Source of the DNA: Ciona savignyi
Lineage: Eukaryota; Chordata; Ascidiacea; Phlebobranchia; Cionidae
NCBI GenBank assembly: GCA_000149265.1
Contig: CH003067.1
Span: 156,889-220,888 of the forward strand
Length of the DNA stretch: 64,000 bases
Direction: 5' to 3'
The position numbers and the translations under genes are program-made. This document shows, one piece after another, positions 59,801 to 64,000 of this stretch; position 1 is the first letter of the stretch; every line of letters starts with the position of its first letter. The notes under the pieces are model-generated. The model searched no databases. It saw only the letters and a list, made by a program, of their open reading frames with translations, and had not been told where the DNA came from.

Positions 59801-62800
59801 TATGCATAATCATAACTAATATCCACATTCTAGTTCCACTATGTAGTGAATCAAGCATGTTATTTTTTAAATTTACACACCATATTAACAGAAATGTTCA
59901 TTTAATAATAACGATTCACTGATCAGAAAAAAACAGCATATCTTAACCTACAGTGGAAGAATTCTATTCCAACGGCCCACATTAACTGCTTGATTTTTGT
60001 TTGATATTTTTACAAATTAGCCAGATAAGACTTTAAGAGTTACCCTTTACCCGATGCACAGTCCTCTACACTTTAGCTTTATTTGGGTAGCAGCAATGTT
60101 CTTAGTTCAAAGTTTTTGGGCAATGCACCCTTTTTATAAAATAGAATGTGGATGCTATTTTTGTAATTAAAAACTACCCTGAACATATTGAATTTGTTGG
60201 TTAAACAAAATTGTAGGAATTTTTCTAGCATATTGACACATTACAAAAGCTAAGGTAAGCCAACTGTGTCCAAGGGTAATCCCATGATTGCCAGTGTTAA
60301 AACAACACCTGCATAATTCCAATCAATGTTAAAGATAAGCTAAATGCCGGACCAAGCCCCGTAAATCATTTATTGTGGTGGAGCCCATTAGGTGACAATC
60401 TCACAAACAAACACGATTAGATGTAGAGTTTGCACTTTATTTTTATTTCGCCATTGCACTAAATGATTTAAACATAAATCAAAAAAGAAAAAAAAAGAAA
60501 AAATTCATAAAAAAAAATTCTATTTCAGGGTTGATTTCTTCATTGAATACACGTTACACAATTTGCCACGTTACCAAATGCATCAATTTCGTGCTCGAGC
60601 GATCACCAATCAAGCGAGAGGACGATGGTCACCATGGGTGCAAGCTCGTACTGGTATGGAGTTGTTGTGACGATGGGTTTATAGGATAGGATATTCATGT
60701 TTAATTATGGGGATGGGAAAACCAAGGGAGTTAACTCACGGGCAATCGTCAGATCACCTCGCGCCCACCGTCGGGTTACCGGAGCTATTGCAATGTGTTG
60801 TGTATAATAGACATGTTCCTTTAATTTGGTAGAACTCATTAATCCGCTGGGTTCAGGAAATGTCTGTAAGGTGCCTTGCCCAAGGACACAACCGACTAGC
60901 TAGCGACTAGTTTCGTTCTAAGAAAATGCCTGTGTTTTTAATAGTTCGGGGAAATGCCTGGGTTTTAAGGCAGAAAAACATTCTTATTTAGAATGATACT
61001 TTATCACTCCACAATATAACCATTTATTTAAAAGTGTTTATTACACCTTGAAACTGTTTATTTAGCTACACAAAAAATTAGATTGACACTCAAATTTGAG
61101 TTCAACACAGTCCAATTTCCTTATAATTCCTCTGCTATTTCCTAATAGATCTCTTTATTTTAGTGTCCAGCTTGTACAAGTTGATCTTCGATTTAAATTT
61201 GAACCGAACTGTTCACAACTACCAAGCTATCCAGAATGATGTGCACACCAATGTCACTACTTATGTGAGTTGTCCGTTTGTTTTACAACCTACATGTAAT
61301 ATATGCAAACTGTTTGATTAATTAACGGAAAGCTTGCGTAGTTTAGGCACATGTGTGATGCAAACAGTGTGAGATAAGTGTAGTGCATGCCATTTTTGTT
61401 TTTTTCTTTTAAAAAAAAATCATATTAAGTGATGTATAAAAAATGCATATATGGGTGACCATTTTATCCCTATTACAGATAGATATTATACTTAAAATCT
61501 CACAGTTTTAAATTATTGTTTCCTTTGATATTTTTAGGTGAAAGACGTTCTGTCATCAACTGCTCAGCTTGTAACAGACGTTGAAGTTGACACATCTGAT
61601 ATTACGGGACAAGGTCAAATTAGATTCCAAGTCATCCTCTACCTGCAGCCACAGGGTAGGCCAGCTTGTTTTGTGAATTTGTTAAACGAATTGTTTTATG
61701 CCTGAACTAATTAACTAAGTTATATTTGTTGGTAAAGCTTTTTAATTTGCCTTTGGCATCTACCAACAATAGAGGCTTTGTAACACAGACAACCATTACT
61801 TTATCCACATAATTACAAAAAGTTGCTATAAGATTACCTCGTGTCTACATTAGAACTATTGCAAAGAGTTACGTGCAGTGAAAAGTGAAAACATTAAAAC
61901 AGTTTTACCCAGTAATAGACTGGATTAAAACAAAAATGTCTTGCCCAAGAGTATATCAGACTTACAAGCTGCAAATTTTTATCCTACCACCTCTTGGCTG
62001 ACAGTCATCTTATGCATTCAGACATTTTAATAACTAAGGAAACTTCAACAACATTATATCCTCCCATTCTTCCCTCTCTATATGTCATTCCCTTTTTTTC
62101 TCTATTTACCCTTCTTGCCAATCCCTTAACTGCTTTTTCTTTTAAGAATCAGAAGAGACTGCACCAGCTACTCTGCAGAGTGAAATTAAACTCTTGTTTT
62201 ACACTCGTCTCAGTGAACTGATGCCTCTGGGGACTGTGAATTATGAATCCATACAAGTTACTGGTACGTACGAACATTTATGTGGGATTTTAAAGTGTCT
62301 CTATCTCCATACATGTGTTATAGTGTTATTCACAAGAATGATAGATGTAGATTTTGCATTAGTCTGTTGTAACTCATTCCTTTATCAATAAATTGTATGT
62401 TTATGAAAACAATCAATGTAAGAACATAGGGTTGTGATCCACAGTCTAATAAACTGTGTGTTTGTGGTGACTCGTTTCTGATTCAGCTACACTTAACTGT
62501 AAAAACTGTGAAAGACCACATAATCAAACTCAGATAACCCTTTACTATCATTTTTGTTTTGTTTTGCTAATTAGAGATATGTTATTATTATTAAAAAAGG
62601 AAACTAAACTATTAAAAAACTACAACGGTTAAAACATATCAAAATAAAGTTGCAACTTTTAGATCTAAAAAATTAATTTCCCTTTAAGTTTTCTGTATTG
62701 GTTAAAAAAATAGCATCTTTTTCAGTGTGTTAAATATAACTGAGACTTTGTTTTAGTTATTATTAATACCTAAACTACTGGGTTCAGGCAATATTTACCT

Positions 62801-64000
62801 AGTCTAGTGCCCTGCCAAGGAATACAACTGACTACTTAGTGACTGGTTTCGATTCCACAACCTTTTTTCTTTGTTCAATCAGTCCGACCGGTTAGTCTGG
62901 CGGTTTAGTGCGATGCCTTTCAACCGAAAGGCTGTAGGTTTAAAACTGGTCGCTAGCGAGTCGGCTGTGTCCCTGGGCCAGACACTTAATGGACATTGCC
63001 TGAACCCAGCGGATTAGTGGGTTCTACCAAATTGAAGGAATGTGTCTGTCATACACAACACACTGAAATTGCTCCGGTAACCCTAAGGTGGGAGGACGGT
63101 GATCTGACGATTGCTCCCCTTGGTTTTCCCATTCACGGGGATAAACATGAATATCCTTTCCTATCCTATCACAACCAATAAACCAACCATTGCAATGTTT
63201 CAACAGATATAGATGAATGTAGGAACCAATTAGCGGACTGCAGGGGAAACCCCTGTTCCAACACCATAGGAACATTTGAATGCAGTTGCCCATTTAGGAC
63301 GGTGGATGTGAGTTCGGATTATCTCCTTCTACCTGGCCGACGTTGTTTGGGTATTGTTTTTATACTTTGTCCTTTTTTATCGATTTTTAATATTTTTAGG
63401 ATGATTTAGTAACGGAATATTAGAAAAATTTAAATTTTTCAAACAAATTTCTACACTTCTGTTTTTTTACTTTTTAACCATAAAATATGCTGATGTCATT
63501 TTTATTGAATATTTATATTGTGTTTTTATTGTTTTTATTCATATTTTATTCTATTGCTGTAAAGTTTAGAGGAATAAGTAGTCAACCCAAGTATCAATAG
63601 CTCTTGGGATGTTTAACAGCTCTTGGCTCTTGGGATGTCATAAAACATGCTGATGTCATTTTTATTGAATATTTACATTGTTTTATTTTTATTATTATTA
63701 TTCATATTGTATTCTATTGCTGTAAAGATTGGAGGAATAAGTAGTCAACTCTTGGGATAAACACAACTGAACTTCATTTATGCCAGTGTGTGCAAAGTAA
63801 CCGGTGTATAACTTTTCCAATCCATTCCATCATCCACAACAGCATTCGATGAGCCTCAAAGCTTCCGTGCCGCACTGAGCGATCCACGAACGGCGCTTCT
63901 TACGTGGACAATCCCGCCTATGATGAGACAAAGAGAGCTTCGTTTCTTTTTCATGGTTCAGTCTCGGAGGATAAGCGATCCGGAATCAAATACGAGTCAG
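53792..64000 (+). CDS. FN3/SEA/EGF multidomain extracellular protein (uromodulin-like), 5' part, 16 exons
   Basis: The exons run 53792-53843, 54517-54617, 54862-55084, 55628-55773, 56365-56494, 56764-56828, 57133-57216, 58149-58269, 58596-58751, 59572-59731, 60529-60653, 61164-61264, 61538-61655, 62147-62263, 63207-63350 and 63843 to beyond the window end. All junctions agree in phase. The order is signal peptide, FN3, FN3, SEA-like, EGF, FN3, SEA, EGF, FN3 (start). Each domain is bounded by phase 1 introns. This arrangement of FN3, EGF and SEA recalls UMODL1-type proteins, which end in a ZP domain and transmembrane segment; those parts would lie outside the window. The protein is likely secreted or membrane-anchored. 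The orthology is inferred from architecture only. Confidence 0.85.
54517..55084 (+). CDS. Exons 2-3: FN3 domain 1
   Basis: Exon 54517-54617 enters in phase 1, contains the strand-B tryptophan in INVTWLPV and leaves in phase 0. Exon 54862-55084 contains YYKINWQ, the FN3 signature INELEPATQYEVAVMVRL and ends in phase 1 at KTKDG. Several N-glycosylation sequons are present (NVT, NYS, NAS, NSS, NKT, NTT). Confidence 0.82.
55628..56494 (+). CDS. Exons 4-5: FN3 domain 2
   Basis: Exon 55628-55773 (VASPPNNVSVRATSPESAEI then SWTPPDQAKGIIRFYSIQYA) holds the first half. Exon 56365-56494 (LRVRSRRRSFVVDGLLSHSV then YQFRVSALNQIEGEFSPW) holds the second. The phases are 1, 0, 1 as in domain 1. The intervening intron contains two SINE fragments. 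Confidence 0.88.
55855..55985 (-). mobile_element. tRNA-SINE body fragment
   Basis: Segments gcggacaaccaccgtcagat, tacctcgtgccaaccgcggg and gttaccaaatctactgcagt match the family body in minus orientation. It lies in the intron splitting FN3 domain 2. Confidence 0.6.
56040..56290 (+). mobile_element. tRNA-SINE copy, plus orientation, head degenerate
   Basis: The run gcaccgaaaggttgtgtgtt, tgtccttgggtagggtactt, ttgggttctactaaactgaa and tttcccatttatcgggataa follows the family order. It is in the same intron as, and inverted to, the 55855 fragment. Confidence 0.62.
56764..58269 (+). CDS. Exons 6-8: SEA-like domain 1
   Basis: Exons 56764-56828 (DVKTFLVETEIPVNKMIQFQ), 57133-57216 (LPRILPMSYTGSSEVNSTRL to GRDWAQ) and 58149-58269 (VFYHLYFDIGVSITRSDISV to ARTLVIY) join in phases 1, 0, 0, 1. 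Sequence alone would be hard to name. The position between an FN3 and an EGF domain, the first-exon phase pattern and the hydrophobic strand VFYHLYFDIGV parallel the clearer SEA domain downstream, so I infer a diverged SEA domain. The first acceptor has a weak pyrimidine tract. Confidence 0.6.
57340..57486 (-). mobile_element. tRNA-SINE copy broken by an assembly gap
   Basis: The body (caatcatcagatcacctagt, gcccaccgtcgggttgcccg, ccttgcccaaggacacaacc) runs into the N gap at 57487. After the gap, 57587-57620 carries another fragment (tgtagtcaggttaccagacc), so at least two copies or a rearranged one span the gap. Confidence 0.6.
57487..57586. other. Assembly gap (100 N)
   Basis: Exactly 100 N, a size often used when the true gap length is unknown. 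It lies in an intron of the FN3/SEA/EGF gene between exons 7 and 8, flanked on both sides by SINE sequence. Confidence 0.99.
58596..58751 (+). CDS. Exon 9: EGF-like domain 1
   Basis: This phase 1-1 exon of 52 residues has six cysteines: CGTSFDQCHPSATCHDMIGR, YSCSCMSDF and a long last loop ending HQCEP. CHDMIGRYSC loosely fits the hydroxylation spacing C-x-D-x4-Y-x-C. The extended final loop (TGVSGHRLPG) is shared with the second EGF exon, which has SSDYLLLPG there. Confidence 0.88.
58931..58955. repeat. (AT)n microsatellite
   Basis: About twelve AT dinucleotides in an intron of the FN3/SEA/EGF gene, between the EGF exon 58596 and the FN3 exon 59572. Confidence 0.85.
59572..60653 (+). CDS. 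Exons 10-11: FN3 domain 3
   Basis: Exon 59572-59731 (DQPLDMIVDVVNPTTVIVEF to ARTVDIH) and exon 60529-60653 (VDFFIEYTLHNLPRYQMHQF then RARAITNQARGRWSPW) form an FN3 domain. The internal intron is phase 2 rather than 0, so the split differs from domains 1 and 2. The WSPW end resembles the FSPW end of domain 2. Confidence 0.85.
60683..60915 (-). mobile_element. tRNA-derived SINE copy, well preserved
   Basis: It starts at the tail (ggataggatattcatgttta), continues with ccgtcgggttaccggagcta, taatccgctgggttcaggaa and ccttgcccaaggacacaacc and ends at ctagctagcgactagtttcg, just short of the tRNA-like head. It begins 30 bases after exon 11. Confidence 0.75.
61164..62263 (+). CDS. Exons 12-14: SEA domain 2
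   Basis: Exons 61164-61264 (SLYKLIFDLNLNRTVHNYQA), 61538-61655 (VKDVLSSTAQLVTDVEVDTS, then GQGQIRFQVILYLQP) and 62147-62263 (ESEETAPATLQSEIKLLFYT to YESIQVT) join in phases 1, 0, 1, 1. The pattern of an N-terminal strand with an NRT sequon, a helix and then an IRFQVILY strand fits the SEA fold. No GSVVV-type autocleavage motif is seen. Confidence 0.7.
62768..62862 (-). mobile_element. tRNA-SINE fragment, inverted next to a full copy
   Basis: Segments aaactactgggttcaggcaa, gccctgccaaggaatacaac and agtgactggtttcgattcca are the head-proximal half in minus orientation. Confidence 0.6.
62884..63173 (+). mobile_element. tRNA-derived SINE, best full-length copy
   Basis: The head gaccggttagtctggcggtt and tagtgcgatgcctttcaacc then ggctgtaggtttaaaactgg has clear A-box (TCTGGCGGTTTAGTG) and B-box (GGTTTAAAACT) character. 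The body and the tail (catgaatatcctttcctatc then ctatc) are complete. It ends 34 bases before EGF exon 63207. A frame of 61 codons through it is not a gene. Confidence 0.78.
63207..63350 (+). CDS. Exon 15: calcium-binding EGF domain 2
   Basis: This phase 1-1 exon encodes DIDECRNQLADCRGNPCSNT, then FECSCPF and a long last loop closed by GRRCL. DIDEC is the calcium-binding start. It mirrors the exon at 58596 in position, length class and loop shape. Confidence 0.9.
63479..63762 (+). repeat. Intronic tandem duplication, about 160-bp unit
   Basis: The segment cataaaatatgctgatgtca then tttttattgaatatttatat and ggaataagtagtcaac recurs from 63639 as cataaaacatgctgatgtca with the same continuation. 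Between the halves, ctcttgggatgt is itself repeated. It lies between exons 15 and 16. Confidence 0.75.
63843..64000 (+). CDS. Exon 16 (partial): start of FN3 domain 4
   Basis: After the CACAACAG acceptor the frame reads AFDEPQSFRAALSDPRTALL then TWTIPPMM. TWTIPP is the FN3 strand-B signature, as in SWTPP of domain 2. It is open to the last base, so the gene continues. Confidence 0.85.

Overview
The window looks like nuclear DNA from an ascidian tunicate, most likely Ciona. The grounds are an AT-rich genome with short introns, an intact Distal-less (Dlx) homeobox gene with chordate-type homeodomain sequence, a very long gene built from one-exon EGF modules, a multidomain FN3/SEA/EGF surface gene, many copies of a tRNA-derived SINE with a (TATCC)-type tail, and splice-acceptor-like sites a few bases upstream of two start codons, as expected for spliced-leader trans-splicing. 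The species is inferred; no species-specific marker was tested. Two runs of N (18690-18812 and 57487-57586) are assembly gaps.

Layout. (1) 551-26539, minus strand: the 5' part of a secreted or membrane EGF-repeat gene. I resolved a signal-peptide exon, one unassigned N-terminal domain exon and 38 EGF-like exons, all in phase 1, about 1,528 residues in the window. The 3' end lies beyond position 1. The C-terminal-side part is an array of near-identical EGF exons. Between 9187 and 16253 a multi-exon block occurs three times, and one copy has a decayed exon. (2) 28213-40370, minus strand: a complete three-exon Distal-less gene of 429 codons, with an 8.9-kb first intron and a 2.0-kb second intron that splits the homeodomain between residues 44 and 45. 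(3) 40371-52884: about 12.5 kb with no gene I can support, probably Dlx upstream regulatory sequence. (4) 52885-53634, minus strand: a tentative small gene of at least four compact exons with matching phases, including an implausibly short 18-nt intron. (5) 53792-64000, plus strand: the 5' part of a signal-peptide protein with two FN3 domains followed by a repeated FN3-SEA-EGF module, resembling uromodulin-like proteins. It continues past the window end.

No operon or pathway joins these genes. The common theme of the two large genes is modular extracellular protein evolution by symmetric phase-1 exon duplication. SINEs lie exactly where unequal crossing-over could have driven it. The EGF modules carry Notch-type signatures: calcium-binding DIDD/DINE starts, the Asp/Asn hydroxylation pattern and O-fucose sites. 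Dlx is a homeodomain transcription factor. Its long introns and upstream region hold GC-rich patches and palindromic NRF1-, CRE- and RFX-like motifs.
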